Assembly: GCF_009856355.1 (NCBI RefSeq)
Contig: NZ_WMEW01000001.1
Location: 62,001 to 126,000 of the forward strand
Source: Halobacillus litoralis
GTDB taxonomy: Bacteria > Bacillota > Bacilli > Bacillales > Halobacillaceae
DNA length: 64,000 nt
Reading direction: 5' to 3'
Made by a program: the position numbers and the translations under genes. The notes beneath the pieces are model-generated. The model was not told the origin of the DNA. It did no database searches and was given only the letters and a program-made list of their open reading frames with translations. Below are positions 35,130-43,379 of this stretch, in pieces. Position 1 is the stretch's first letter, and the number at the start of each line of letters is the position of its first letter.

Positions 35130-36380
35130 ATGAGTCCAACACCACGTACCCCTAAAACATTGAACGATCTGATCGATTCTCCCGAAGGTTTAGCTGACCG
35201 CATCGCCGAAAACCTGGGCTGTCCAGTGACGATTGAAGATGCCAATCACCAGATTGTTTCCTACAGCAAACATGAAGAGCGTGTGGATGACGCCAGGACC
35301 GCCACCATCATGCGGCGCAAAGTTCCGGAAAGCGTCGTTAACGGGCTGTGGAAACACGGCATCATGGCCCGCCTTTTTGAGAGTGGCCGGCCGGTCATTG
35401 TCCCACCGATTGAAGAGATCGGACTCGGCCGCAGGCTCGCCGTTTCCGTCAGACATAAGGAGGAAACCCTCGGTTTCATATGGGCCCAGACCGCCGAATT
35501 GACAATTACAGAAGAACATCTTCAAACGATTGAAGATGCCTCCAGAATTGTCAGTCAGCACCTGCTCCGTCAGCAGGCAAAGAAGAAGAAATCCGAAGAA
35601 AATCAAAAGGAGTTCTTCTGGCAGCTGCTCACCGGTTCCCTGGAAAACACCTCCGATATTAAACGCCTCGGTAAAAAATATCAGATGAACCTGCAGGGTC
35701 AGCTCTGTGTAGCCGTCTTTGAATTTACAGAAGACCTGAGCCAGTCTGTCGAACGTCAGGCGTACTATTTATCAGAAACCCTGTACCAGACGAGGATTGT
35801 CAGCAGGATTTTCGATAATCACCAGCTGATTCTGCTTGTACGGACAGATCCCAAGGAAGATGCGGAGCACCTAAGCCGCGCTTTCCTGAACGACTTTACG
35901 CTGAAAATGAAAGAGCGCTTGAATTTTGACGATTTAAAAGGAGCCGTCGGCCTCGTTTATCATACGCCCTCTTTCATCCACTCCAGTTATAAGCAGGCGC
36001 TCAAAGTGCTTGAATTGAAGGACCAGTTTCCAAAAGCGCTGGCTGAGGTGGACCATTACCAGGATCTCGGCATCTATCAATTCATTAATGAAATCGCTGA
36101 ACTGCAGAGGAACGAGCACTACCATAACCATGCGCTGAGGAAAATCAAATCGTATGATGCGGATAACCGGGCGGCTCTGCTTGAAACGTTGAGTGTTTTT
36201 CTCGCCCATAACAGCAACGTTCACAAAGCAGCTGAAGAAATGCATATTCATACCAATACCTTGAATTACAGACTCAAAAGGATCAGGGAAATCGGCGGCA
36301 TCGATTTTAAAAATGCCAATCAAAAAATGATGCTCTTCATCGATCTGCTGATTGATGAAAAAGAAAAAGAGGATTTGTGA
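35130..36380 (+). CDS. adeR: PucR-family regulator, AdeR-like activator of ald
   Basis: A 416-residue transcription factor. The N-terminal part (about 15-130) is a putative sensory domain, the centre is a GGDEF-like CdaR/PucR region, and the C-terminus carries the PucR-type HTH_30 ([25 protein letters not shown], described as about 365-390). B. subtilis AdeR has the same build and activates the adjacent alanine dehydrogenase gene. AGAAGGAGA precedes the ATG at 35130, so I reject an upstream in-frame ATG. The stop codon lies inside the palindrome that precedes ald. Confidence 0.85.
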   Translation: MSPTPRTPKTLNDLIDSPEGLADRIAENLGCPVTIEDANHQIVSYSKHEERVDDARTATIMRRKVPESVVNGLWKHGIMARLFESGRPVIVPPIEEIGLGRRLAVSVRHKEETLGFIWAQTAELTITEEHLQTIEDASRIVSQHLLRQQAKKKKSEENQKEFFWQLLTGSLENTSDIKRLGKKYQMNLQGQLCVAVFEFTEDLSQSVERQAYYLSETLYQTRIVSRIFDNHQLILLVRTDPKEDAEHLSRAFLNDFTLKMKERLNFDDLKGAVGLVYHTPSFIHSSYKQALKVLELKDQFPKALAEVDHYQDLGIYQFINEIAELQRNEHYHNHALRKIKSYDADNRAALLETLSVFLAHNSNVHKAAEEMHIHTNTLNYRLKRIREIGGIDFKNANQKMMLFIDLLIDEKEKEDL

Positions 36381-36409
36381 TTTTTCACAAATCCTCTTCT
36401 TTATTTTCT
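36368..36409 (+). terminator. Terminator of adeR, overlapping the ald operator
   Basis: GAGGATTTGTGA pairs with TCACAAATCCTC and is followed by a T-rich stretch. The inner part of the stem is the palindrome shared with the ykvI/adeR region, so this DNA may serve both as terminator and as regulator site. Confidence 0.7.
36374..36391. promoter_or_regulatory. 18-bp palindrome, candidate AdeR operator (ald)
   Basis: TTTGTG-ATTTTT-CACAAA. Its centre lies about 74 bases before the expected ald transcription start (-10 TATACT at 36445-36450, no good -35), an activator position. As I recall, B. subtilis AdeR also uses an inverted repeat upstream of ald. Confidence 0.6.
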
Positions 36410-36487
36410 CATTTTCTGCTAAACAAAAATCTGATTTCCCGGGCTATACTTTTCTTACAAACTGTTCTGAAAGGTGGTCATTTTCTT

Positions 36488-37618
36488 ATGATTATCGGAG
36501 TACCGAAAGAGATTAAAAACAACGAAAACCGTGTAGCGATTACACCATCGGGGGTTGTAAACCTTACAAAAGCAGGACATAAAGTATACATCGAAGTCGA
36601 TGCCGGCCTTGGCAGTAACTTTACGAACGAGGAATACCAGAAAGCTGGCGCTCAATTAATTGAAAGCGCTGTAGATTTGTGGGCAGGTTCTGAAATGGTT
36701 ATGAAAGTTAAAGAGCCGCTGCCATCAGAGTACACCTATTTCCGTAAAGGTCTGATCCTTTTCACCTACCTTCACTTGGCCGCGGAGCCTGAATTGACGA
36801 AGGCGCTTGTCGAAAACGAAGTAACGGCCATTGCTTATGAAACGGTGTCGGTTGACCAGAAACTTCCTCTGCTTACACCGATGAGTGAAGTAGCCGGACG
36901 GATGGCTACACAGATCGGTGCTCAGTATCTTGAGAAATCCTACGGCGGCATGGGCATTCTGCTAAGCGGCGTGCCTGGCGTTTCCCGTGGTAAAGTGGTC
37001 ATTATCGGCGGTGGTATCGTTGGTACAAACGCGGCGAAGATTGCCATTGGTCTCGGTGCTCAGGTGACCATCCTTGACCTTAACCCGACACGTCTCCGTG
37101 AACTCGATGATCAGTTCGGTTCCGACATCCAGACATTAATGTCCAACCCGTATAACATCGCTGAATCGGTCAAAGAGGCAGATCTTGTCATCGGCGCTGT
37201 TCTCATTCCAGGAGCTAAAGCACCGAAACTGGTTTCCGAAGATATGGTGAAATCCATGAAGGAAGGCTCCGTCATTGTTGATGTGGCTATCGATCAGGGA
37301 GGAAACTTTGAAACGGTGGATCACATTACGACTCATGATGATCCAATCTATGAAAAACACGGTGTTCTTCACTATGCTGTTGCCAACATCCCGGGGGCTG
37401 TACCACGCACGGCAACCATCGGGTTGACGAATGTGACCATTCCGTATGCGCTGCAGATCGCCAACAAAGGGGTGACAGCTGCAGTGAACGACAATAAAGC
37501 CATCGAAGAAGGAGTCAACACAGCCAATGGTCATTTGACCTACGAAGCGGTTGCCCGTGATCTTGACTACTCCTACACACCGGTTTTGGAAGCTTTAAAA
37601 GAAATCGCCCACGCGTAA
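36488..37618 (+). CDS. ald: Alanine dehydrogenase
   Basis: A 376-residue NAD-dependent enzyme that converts L-alanine to pyruvate and ammonia. It begins [19 protein letters not shown], has the [19 protein letters not shown] nucleotide-binding loop and the [11 protein letters not shown] active-site region, and has the family length. It allows alanine to be used as carbon and nitrogen source and serves in sporulating cells. The weak -35 and the AdeR-type gene just upstream indicate substrate-induced activation. The ribosome site (AAGGTGG) is ten bases from the ATG. Confidence 0.96.
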   Translation: MIIGVPKEIKNNENRVAITPSGVVNLTKAGHKVYIEVDAGLGSNFTNEEYQKAGAQLIESAVDLWAGSEMVMKVKEPLPSEYTYFRKGLILFTYLHLAAEPELTKALVENEVTAIAYETVSVDQKLPLLTPMSEVAGRMATQIGAQYLEKSYGGMGILLSGVPGVSRGKVVIIGGGIVGTNAAKIAIGLGAQVTILDLNPTRLRELDDQFGSDIQTLMSNPYNIAESVKEADLVIGAVLIPGAKAPKLVSEDMVKSMKEGSVIVDVAIDQGGNFETVDHITTHDDPIYEKHGVLHYAVANIPGAVPRTATIGLTNVTIPYALQIANKGVTAAVNDNKAIEEGVNTANGHLTYEAVARDLDYSYTPVLEALKEIAHA

Positions 37619-37752
37619 TCAGATAAGATAAACGGGGTCAGGGTCTATCTTGGCTTTTTCAACGCAGACCATATATTATCGAGGGTGGTTGAGGTATGCC
37701 TGGTTATGGATAGCTAGGAAGTTTTTATAACCCAGGCGTATATTGATAGATA

Positions 37753-37781
37753 AAAAGGCATCTTCATCGATGCCTTTTTTA
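37753..37781. terminator. Bidirectional terminator between ald and the small membrane gene
   Basis: A perfect 11-bp stem (AAAAAGGCATC with GATGCCTTTTT) with T-runs in both directions. Confidence 0.9.
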
Positions 37782-37782
37782 C

Positions 37783-38004
37783 CTATATGGGTAGAATCAA
37801 ATAGAATAAAAGAACAGAGGATGCTACAAAGATATAACCAAGCCACTTGCTTTTATCGATAAGAAATTCAATACCCAGCAGTAAATTTAGGATGGCTATG
37901 GTAGTAAAAATGACATCTTCACTTACATTAAAGCCTGGAACAAATAAATGCAGGGCTGCAAATACCAGGATGATAACTCCCAAAACAGTATTCACTCTTC
38001 TCAT
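37783..38004 (-). CDS. Small membrane protein, three predicted helices
   Basis: A 73-residue hydrophobic protein starting MRRVNTVLGV with TGGAGGAC before the ATG. Three hydrophobic stretches (about 5-22, 28-46, 53-72) are separated by short polar turns. It resembles the DUF3953/YczI-like small membrane proteins of bacilli, but I cannot confirm that. Function unknown. It is a single gene with its own terminator and has an AT-rich composition. Confidence 0.65.
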   Translation of the reverse strand: MRRVNTVLGVIILVFAALHLFVPGFNVSEDVIFTTIAILNLLLGIEFLIDKSKWLGYIFVASSVLLFYLILPI

Positions 38005-38296
38005 GCAAGTCCTCCAATAACCATTAGTATTGATTATTCCAGTTAATTTGTTGATTGCTAATAAGTTATCACTAATCTTTGAAAAGTACAAAAATTGGTT
38101 TAATAAATAAGTCTGGGCATTTTAGAAATAGAATGTTGTCTGCAGGAAATCTATAAAATTTATCTCTTATTCAGAATTACCACCTTACTTTTTCAACCTT
38201 CGCATCAGTAAAATCAAAAAAAGAGGATTTTTCGATTCAAGGAGATCCCGTCACATCACCAAACATGGTTTCCTTAGCAGCTTCTTAATCATCACG

Positions 38297-38334
38297 AGGA
38301 TAACCCGTGCTGTAAATACAGCACGGGTTATCCT
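38297..38334. repeat. Perfect 17-bp hairpin
   Basis: AGGATAACCCGTGCTGT (38297-38313) and its exact inverted copy (38318-38334) flank a four-base loop. There is no T-run, but the stem is very stable. It follows, on the reverse strand, the stop of a possible gene remnant and may have been its terminator. Confidence 0.7.
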
Positions 38335-38342
38335 ATATCCTT

Positions 38343-38420
38343 TTATTTAAGTGCAGTTCCCGGCCATTCAAAAAACGGCCGCTCCCCCTTCTCCCAGTCT
38401 TTATTCGTGAAACCACCGCC
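38343..38420 (-). pseudogene. Possible C-terminal gene remnant
   Basis: Twenty-five protein-like codons end at TAA 38343-38345 and include FTNKDWEKGERPFFEWPG. They are preceded in frame by a stop, with no start or ribosome site. The rest of 38005-38575 contains no gene I can support; it is AT-rich and leads into the protease promoter. Confidence 0.25.
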
Positions 38421-38575
38421 TCAAATGAATGATGCCTCATCTTCCTGCCTGCGTAAATAGTCACGATTCTTCTCATTCCCACATAATTTTCAGAATAGAT
38501 AAACAGTTCAAACGACTCTGTATTTATTACCTATATTTTCCTATAATTGGTTGTATTCCTGATAGGAGGTTGATT

Positions 38576-40234
38576 ATGAAAAAGAAGCACGTCATTCCAG
38601 TAGCTGTCTTATCGTCCGCTTTGTTCATGGGAACATTGGCCCCCGTACAGACCCAAGCCGTCAGCACATCAGACCAGACACAGGTTCAGCAGCAGATTGT
38701 ACATAATCAGCAGAATAAGCCTTTTTTCAACAAAGAAAAAGGAGCGACATCCTCAAGTGCCACGGAAAAGTCAGCCCAGGAGCATTTGAAGAAAAATAAA
38801 AAGACGTATAACATTTCCACTCCGGATCAAAGCCTCAAACAGACCGACCTGAAAATCGATGATCTCGGGATGACCCATGTTACTCTCCAGCAGACGAAAA
38901 ACGGTGTACCGGTCGAGGGCCACCTTGTTAAAGTGCATTACAATGAAGACGAACAAGTGGAAGCGGTCAACGGACAGTTTAATACTTCCATAGAAAAATC
39001 AAGCATGTCTACGAAACCATCGATTACGAAATCCAAGAGCATCGCCACCGCTGAAAAAGCAGTTTCCGCACCTGATGAACTAGTTGAATCTCCAACTGCA
39101 GAGCTCGTCGTCTACCCGTTCAACGACGAAAATTATCTGGCTTATAAAGTAAATGTCAACTTCCTTGGAGAATCACCGGGCAACTGGTTTGTTTATGTGG
39201 ATGCACAAACAGGGAATGTCATCGACCAGTACAATACAATTATGCATGCCAGCTATAAAACATCCCGCGGCTTCGGTATCGGTGTTCTGGGTGATTACAA
39301 GACGCTTCATATATCCAAGGATATGAGCACTCAGGGGCGCGATTACTACCTGCTTGATCAGAGCCATGAGAACTTGGATGGCATCTATACCCTGGATGCT
39401 GAAAATCAATGGGTGCTTCCAGGCAAGCTGTTCTCCTCCTCGGATGCGGCTTTCCGCACTTCCTATGAACGACCGGCGGCAGATGCCCACTACAATTCCG
39501 AAGAAGTATACAAGTACTTCCTGGAGGAACACGATCGGAACTCAATCGATGGTGAAGGCATGCCGATCGTATCGACGGTTCATTTTGGTGAGGATTACAA
39601 TAATGCCTTCTGGAATGGACAGCAGATGACCTACGGAGACGGTGATGGAGACTTCTTTATTCCTCTATCCGCAGGTCTTGACGTTGCTGCCCACGAAATG
39701 ACCCACGGGGTGACGACTTTCTCAGCGGGGTTGAAGTACCGCTTCCAATCAGGAGCGTTGAATGAAGCTTTCTCCGATATTTTCGGAGCCCTGGTTGATG
39801 AAAGTGACTGGGAAATGGGTGAAGATATTATGGGAGCTGGAGCGAAAGCAGACGGCCGGACAGCCCTCCGCAGTTTGAGTGACCCGAGTAAGTTCCCTGT
39901 CAACGAAGCCTATGTCCCTTATGGTGATGGAAACGGCATGTATCCTTCCCATATGGACGAGTATTACGACCTGCCTATTGAACTCGATAATGGAGGCGTC
40001 CACATCAACTCCTCCATCATCAACCATGCGGCCTATCTGACCGGGCAGAAAATCGGCAGAGATAAGCTTGGTCACATTTATTACCGGGCTCTTACGGTAT
40101 ACCTGATGCCTGATTCTGACTTTGATCATGCGCGGGAAGTGATCATTCAATCAGCCGTCGACTTATACGGAGAAGACAGTCCTGAAGCAGAAGCCGCTGC
40201 CTACGGACTCGATGAAGTCGGTATCACAGGCTGA
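38576..40234 (+). CDS. Thermolysin-like neutral metalloprotease (M4, bacillolysin)
   Basis: A 552-residue secreted preproenzyme. The signal peptide ends near Ala28. An FTP/PepSY propeptide spans to about 225. The mature catalytic domain has the zinc motif HEMTH (373-377), third ligand Glu397 in NEAFSD and the C-terminal GGVHINSSIINHAAY with the substrate-binding His. Asp- and Gly-rich loops suggest calcium sites. It degrades extracellular protein. TAGGAGG precedes the ATG at 38576; the longer in-frame ATGs upstream lack one. It is monocistronic. Confidence 0.95.
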   Translation: MKKKHVIPVAVLSSALFMGTLAPVQTQAVSTSDQTQVQQQIVHNQQNKPFFNKEKGATSSSATEKSAQEHLKKNKKTYNISTPDQSLKQTDLKIDDLGMTHVTLQQTKNGVPVEGHLVKVHYNEDEQVEAVNGQFNTSIEKSSMSTKPSITKSKSIATAEKAVSAPDELVESPTAELVVYPFNDENYLAYKVNVNFLGESPGNWFVYVDAQTGNVIDQYNTIMHASYKTSRGFGIGVLGDYKTLHISKDMSTQGRDYYLLDQSHENLDGIYTLDAENQWVLPGKLFSSSDAAFRTSYERPAADAHYNSEEVYKYFLEEHDRNSIDGEGMPIVSTVHFGEDYNNAFWNGQQMTYGDGDGDFFIPLSAGLDVAAHEMTHGVTTFSAGLKYRFQSGALNEAFSDIFGALVDESDWEMGEDIMGAGAKADGRTALRSLSDPSKFPVNEAYVPYGDGNGMYPSHMDEYYDLPIELDNGGVHINSSIINHAAYLTGQKIGRDKLGHIYYRALTVYLMPDSDFDHAREVIIQSAVDLYGEDSPEAEAAAYGLDEVGITG

Positions 40235-40240
40235 TTTAAA

Positions 40241-40287
40241 GGAGGCTCCTATGAAGGGAGCCTCCGATTGGAGAGAAACCTTTTTTC
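40241..40287 (+). terminator. Hairpin after the neutral protease gene
   Basis: A 9-bp stem (40241-40249 with 40257-40265) seven bases after the stop; a T-run follows only about 15 bases later. A near-duplicate hairpin occurs at 40639-40665, on the other side of the nested palindromic element. Confidence 0.55.
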
Positions 40288-40448
40288 TAGTGACTCCAAA
40301 GGAGCGGTCATCAATACTTGGTCATGGATAGGATTTTTTCCATGTAAGCGAAAGTAACGCAGCCTGTACTGTTCTTTATAAAAGAGCGAAGGAGTTATGG
40401 TCACCTTTCTCTTTTATCAGAGGGGAAAGCTATTTTCCCACAGGCATC

Positions 40449-40582
40449 GGCACGAGGAGCGTACGGTGGTGACGCCTGCGGGAACAGCGCGATCCGAAGA
40501 TCGACTTGGTCAAATGGTTTTCTTGACCAAGTCAGCTGAGGCCGTGCCCGCGACAGGCATCCACCGATAAGCGGAACGTGCC
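40449..40582. repeat. Complex nested inverted-repeat element
   Basis: A 134-base GC-rich segment made of at least six nested pairings: 40449-40454/40577-40582, 40464-40469/40561-40566, 40474-40478/40554-40558, 40479-40482/40547-40550, a local hairpin 40490-40494/40499-40503 and a 9-bp hairpin 40505-40513/40523-40531. It is non-coding. I recall similar elements dispersed between genes in Halobacillus and related genomes. The two end hairpins of this intergenic region (40241 and 40639) carry almost the same stem. Confidence 0.7.
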
Positions 40583-40638
40583 CCCTCAACACGACATGCA
40601 GATAACTCTAACTGGATAATACGGATTTTTCTAAAGCC

Positions 40639-40665
40639 TGAGGCTCCCATTAAGGGAGCCTCTTT
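40639..40665 (+). terminator. Second copy of the GAGGCTCC hairpin
   Basis: GAGGCTCC (40640-40647) pairs with GGAGCCTC (40655-40662), followed by TTT. The stem matches that at 40241 except at the ends. This may be the original protease terminator, displaced by the element between them. Confidence 0.6.
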
Positions 40666-40768
40666 CATAAGAATGGGCGGGAGCTCTTATCAGAAGAGAC
40701 GTGCTCAAGCCTTCGATACAAAGGATTCAAAATTTATTGATATACGAAACCAAAAGGAGGAAAAGCCT

Positions 40769-41671
40769 ATGACAATGACTTTATCCAAGGAACATTTCGT
40801 CTATGCGATGGACAAGGATCATCCGCCCGCCTTACACGTTTCATCAGGCACAACGATTCAAGTGCATACATACGACTGCTTCCAGGGACAGATCAAGTCA
40901 GAGGACACCGAAATCAATGCCGTCGACTGGAACCGGATCAATCCAGCCACCGGCCCTGTCTATATTGAAGAAGCAGAGCCTGGAGATACACTGAAAGTCA
41001 CGATTCAGGATATCCAGTTAGGGGACAAAGGAGTGATGGTCACCGGCCCTGATCTTGGTGTGATGGGCCACCGGATGGAAACATTCCAGGCGAAAGTCAT
41101 TCCGATCCAAGGTGGAAAAGCGGTTTTCAATAAGGATTTATCCCTTCCGCTTAATCCTATGATCGGAGTGATTGGAGTGGCTCCTGAGGGGGACGCTGTG
41201 TCCTGCGGCACACCAGGCGCTCACGGAGGAAATATGGATACAAAAGAAGTAACGACAGGAGCCTCGCTCTTCTTCCCCGTTTTTCAGAAAGGAGCCCTGC
41301 TTTCCCTTGGAGATCTGCATGCAGCCATGGGAGACGGGGAAATCAGTGTCTCCGGTGTGGAAATTCCAGCTGAAGTTTCTATTCGCGTAGAGGTGATCAA
41401 AAATCGGACACTTCCTTTTCCTTTCCTGAAAAATGAAGACGGGATGAGTATTCTTGCCTCCAAAGAAACCCTGGATAAAGCAGTGGAAGCAGCGGTCGAA
41501 CATATGATTGATTTTCTTCAGCCGAAGACAGACCTTTCTTTATCAGAACTGACGATGCTGATGAGTGCCGCCGGGCAGGTACAGGTCAGCCAAGTGGTCG
41601 ATCCGTTGAAAACCGCCCGTTTCTTCGTGCCTGATCAAGTGCTTGAAGCCTATTCAATCTCCATCGAATAA
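40769..41671 (+). CDS. Acetamidase/formamidase family protein
   Basis: A 300-residue cytosolic amidase of the FmdA/AmdA family, which hydrolyses short amides to acid and ammonia. Family features seen are HVSSGTTIQVHTYDCF, GPVYIEEAEPGDTLKVTI and the CGTPGAHGGNMDTKEV active-site segment. GGAGGAAAAG precedes the ATG at 40769. It is a single gene with no transporter nearby; the substrate (acetamide, formamide or another) cannot be told. Confidence 0.9.
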   Translation: MTMTLSKEHFVYAMDKDHPPALHVSSGTTIQVHTYDCFQGQIKSEDTEINAVDWNRINPATGPVYIEEAEPGDTLKVTIQDIQLGDKGVMVTGPDLGVMGHRMETFQAKVIPIQGGKAVFNKDLSLPLNPMIGVIGVAPEGDAVSCGTPGAHGGNMDTKEVTTGASLFFPVFQKGALLSLGDLHAAMGDGEISVSGVEIPAEVSIRVEVIKNRTLPFPFLKNEDGMSILASKETLDKAVEAAVEHMIDFLQPKTDLSLSELTMLMSAAGQVQVSQVVDPLKTARFFVPDQVLEAYSISIE

Positions 41672-41752
41672 TTCCTGCTGGGTGGAAACACCCGGATGCC
41701 CTTAAATTTCGCCGGGGACGGGATTATTTTGAACGAAGGCAGGCATTCGATC

Positions 41753-41796
41753 CAAAAAAGAGCTGCAGCCGGGAAATACCAGCTGCAGCTCTTCTC
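41753..41796 (-). terminator. Terminator between acetamidase and aldehyde dehydrogenase genes
   Basis: AAGAGCTGCAGC pairs with GCTGCAGCTCTT; six T follow on the reverse strand. It mainly serves the aldehyde dehydrogenase gene and may also stop transcripts from the left. Confidence 0.85.
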
Positions 41797-41813
41797 GTAT
41801 TGGACGTTCCGGC

Positions 41814-43106
41814 TCAGCGCTTCAATACACTCTTGAAGTGAGTGAAGGTGTCAAAGCTTGCTTTTCCATGATAGGCGCCCATACCACTGTTTCCTACACC
41901 ACCGAACGGTAGGTAGTGGGAGGTCATATGGTTGATCGTATCATTAATCGCGCCGCCTCCGAAGGAAATGTTGGTAAAGACATCATTCTGAACGTCTTCG
42001 TCTTCTGTAAACAGGTATAAGGCTAATGGCTTCGGACGGTCCATGACAGCCTCAATGGCTTCAGACACTTCATCAAATGTGAGCACCGGGAGAATCGGAC
42101 CGAAGATTTCGTCCTGCATCACATCATCCTCCCAGGAAACTTGATCGAGAAGCGTCGGCTCGATAAACAGGTTATCCTTATCCGTACGGCCGCCCATGAA
42201 GAGCCCGCCGTTATCTAAGAAGTTTTCAAGACGGTCGAAGTGCTTCCCGCTTACCACGTGTGGGTAGGTCTCAGCGGAAACTATATCCCCGTACGTGTTG
42301 ACTTTCACTTCTTTGATTTTCTGCATCAATTCCTCTTTTACGTCGCTGTGGGCAAGGACATAATCAGGAGCGACACACGTTTGTCCGGCATTCATGAATT
42401 TACCTCCGGCAATACGGGCAGCCGCCTGGTCAAGGTCAGCGTCTTTGTGTACAATGGCTGGACTCTTGCCACCCAGCTCAAGTGTCGTCGGAGTCAAGGT
42501 CTTCGCAGCAGCTTCGGCTACGATTCGTCCGACGCCTGTACTACCTGTGAAGAAAATGTAGTCGAAGTTTTCTTTAAGCAGTGCGGTACTTGTTTCTACT
42601 TCCCCTTCCACTACATGGATATATTCTTCCTTAAAGTTCTCATTAATCATTGCGGCTAACAAGCTGGACGTATTCGGCGTTAACTCAGACGGCTTCAAAA
42701 CAGCGGTATTCCCTGCGGCCACAGCCCCTACAAGTGGTGCCACAGCCAGCTGGACCGGATAGTTCCACGGAGAAATCACCAGGGTGGAACCATAAGGCTC
42801 AGGCTGGATAAAGCTTTTGGCACCGCCATGAGTGTCAGGAGTCGGGACTTCCTGCGTGGCCGTCCATGTATCCAGATTTTCAAGCATAAAATCAATTTCT
42901 GCCAGCACCAGACCGATTTCTGCACGTTTGGTCTCTTCTTCCGGCTTGTTCAAATCCGCCTTCACCGCATCGATGATCTCCTGCTGATGAGACGTCATAT
43001 ATTCTTTAATGGTTGTTAAAGCTTCTTTACGAAAAGCTGGATCCTTCGTCTTTCCACTACGGAAAAAGGATTTCTGCTTGTGTACCAGTTCTTGATAGTT
43101 TTCCAT
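41814..43106 (-). CDS. Aldehyde dehydrogenase (class 3/YwdH type), short C-terminus
   Basis: A 430-residue NAD(P)-dependent aldehyde dehydrogenase. It has PWNYPVQLAVAPLVGA, the TGSTGVGR cofactor loop, catalytic Glu in LELGGKSP and the nucleophile Cys in GQTCVAP. The protein ends right after THFKSVLKR, while YwdH/YfmT-like relatives continue for about 25 more residues; the catalytic core is complete. GGAGACC precedes the ATG. It is a single gene with no metabolic partner next to it. The 43107-43379 gap before the next gene has no coding signal. Confidence 0.9.
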   Translation of the reverse strand: MENYQELVHKQKSFFRSGKTKDPAFRKEALTTIKEYMTSHQQEIIDAVKADLNKPEEETKRAEIGLVLAEIDFMLENLDTWTATQEVPTPDTHGGAKSFIQPEPYGSTLVISPWNYPVQLAVAPLVGAVAAGNTAVLKPSELTPNTSSLLAAMINENFKEEYIHVVEGEVETSTALLKENFDYIFFTGSTGVGRIVAEAAAKTLTPTTLELGGKSPAIVHKDADLDQAAARIAGGKFMNAGQTCVAPDYVLAHSDVKEELMQKIKEVKVNTYGDIVSAETYPHVVSGKHFDRLENFLDNGGLFMGGRTDKDNLFIEPTLLDQVSWEDDVMQDEIFGPILPVLTFDEVSEAIEAVMDRPKPLALYLFTEDEDVQNDVFTNISFGGGAINDTINHMTSHYLPFGGVGNSGMGAYHGKASFDTFTHFKSVLKR

Positions 43107-43335
43107 GATAAAGGTCTCCTTTTGAAAGTTAAGCAGTTAAACACCCTGATTGAGCAGGCTGTTACGCACCGGTTCTTCCCTGTGCATGAAACATTGAAAC
43201 ACCGGGGCTGGCTGAAGCAGTCGCGTGAACTCCTCCAACCAGGTGAGCGTGGCATCTAACTTACGCCTTTATAGCCGGGGAGTCAATTGATTTGTCTGGA
43301 AATGGAGCGGAGCTTTCCACTGGAAGACATTCAAA

Positions 43336-43379
43336 AAAAACCCTGACGCGACTTTCCATCACGTCAGAGGCCTTGTTTT
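43336..43379 (-). terminator. Terminator of the TAXI-TRAP operon
   Basis: On the reverse strand CTGACG...CGTCAG forms a stem followed by GG and eight T, directly after the TRAP permease stop. Confidence 0.85.

Noticed and set aside
37619..37752. Insertion-sequence end after ald
   Set aside because: The sequence has a short imperfect dyad only, with no transposase fragment or target duplication.
43107..43379. Small gene between the aldehyde dehydrogenase and TRAP genes
   Set aside because: No frame has a ribosome site or protein-like composition; only the TRAP terminator is supported.
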